DNA of 64,000 nt from Pseudorasbora parva. Its lineage: Eukaryota; Chordata; Actinopteri; Cypriniformes; Gobionidae. This document shows, piece after piece, positions 63,551 to 64,000 of the stretch. The translations under genes were made by a program, and so were the position numbers. Under the pieces are notes generated by a model, which saw only the letters and a list, made by a program, of their open reading frames with translations, made no database searches and was not told the DNA's origin. Positions within the stretch are counted from its first letter, which is position 1; every line of letters starts with the position of its first letter. The DNA is taken from the NCBI RefSeq assembly GCF_024679245.1, contig NC_090178.1, forward strand, positions 20,173,213-20,237,212, written 5' to 3'.

Positions 63551-64000
63551 AGGGTGGGTGGTGAAACAGTCAGTTTCAGTCAATCTCATGTCAATCTTGA
63601 GTACCTATAGAGTAGTATTGCATCCTTCATATCTCCGAAAAGTCTTTAGTTTTATTATATTTATAAAAGAAATATAGGCTGTACCGAGTCTTTCCGGAAA
63701 AAAACGAGCGGCTGGAGGCGTATCGTGTGGGCGGAGCTAAAGAATGACGAGTGCGCACAAAGCGGTGACGTCCTCAAGCGTGGAAAAGGAAAACGCTACC
63801 CTAAATCAGATTCAACTAATACATATATGATCCAGAATCAGAACACACTTCTTTGGTTAGATTTGGTGAGGTCCTGTGACAGCAGTGACCACGATGTTGT
63901 GAAGCTTCCCGTCTTTTCTGCGTTCAAATCGGTTCAAATGCAGCGCTGCCTTCCCGGAATGCTGTGCTGAAGCGTTGAAGTCGCTTGATGTCACCCACAT
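63551..64000. mobile_element. TTAA element, left part, running off the window
   Basis: Begins AGGGTGGGTGGTGAAACAG after TTAA (63547-63550), then tctttccggaaaaaaacgag and ggcggagcta. This resembles a frequent cyprinid MITE left end. The right end is beyond the window. Confidence 0.5.

Overview
This window is vertebrate nuclear DNA from a teleost fish, most likely a cyprinid (carp, goldfish or zebrafish relatives). The evidence is large introns, GT-AG splice sites, dense CA/GATA/AT microsatellites, tRNA-derived SINEs, an L2-like LINE tail, Tc1/mariner elements and many short TTAA-flanked foldback elements. No prokaryotic-style operons, CRISPR arrays or phage genes are present.

One protein-coding gene dominates the window: a class 6 transmembrane semaphorin on the minus strand. 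I traced 17 coding exons from 60334 down to the stop codon at 8598-8600. They join in a single frame and give about 1,023 residues: most of the Sema propeller, a PSI module, a Ser/Thr/Pro-rich juxtamembrane stalk, one transmembrane helix and a ~385-residue cytoplasmic tail ending in a proline-rich motif. The closest family I recognise is SEMA6D; a fish paralogue (sema6d-like or sema6e) is likely. The signal peptide and roughly 40 N-terminal residues are missing, so the 5' exon(s) lie beyond the window or were not recognisable. A likely 3' UTR runs from 8597 to about 6060.

Layout: 1-6060, downstream intergenic DNA with repeats and a decayed Tc1-like transposon (3178-4697). 6060-9874, 3' UTR and terminal exon. 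9875-22998, a 13.1 kb intron with several MITE-type elements. 22999-29818, three small juxtamembrane exons, two of them symmetric and therefore skippable, separated by a three-deep nest of TTAA elements (23281-25294), an L2 tail and microsatellites. 29819-39898, an intron holding a DD37E Tc1-like element (32359-33899). 39899-50322, the compact core of PSI and Sema exons. 50323-60334, N-terminal Sema exons and more nested repeats. 60335-64000, no recognised exon.

The most notable points are a GC-AG intron whose donor abuts a CA-repeat tract, two phase-1 symmetric cassette exons beside the membrane span, a non-consensus PSI residue, and nested TTAA-target transposons that give a relative insertion order. 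I found no convincing new multi-gene system.
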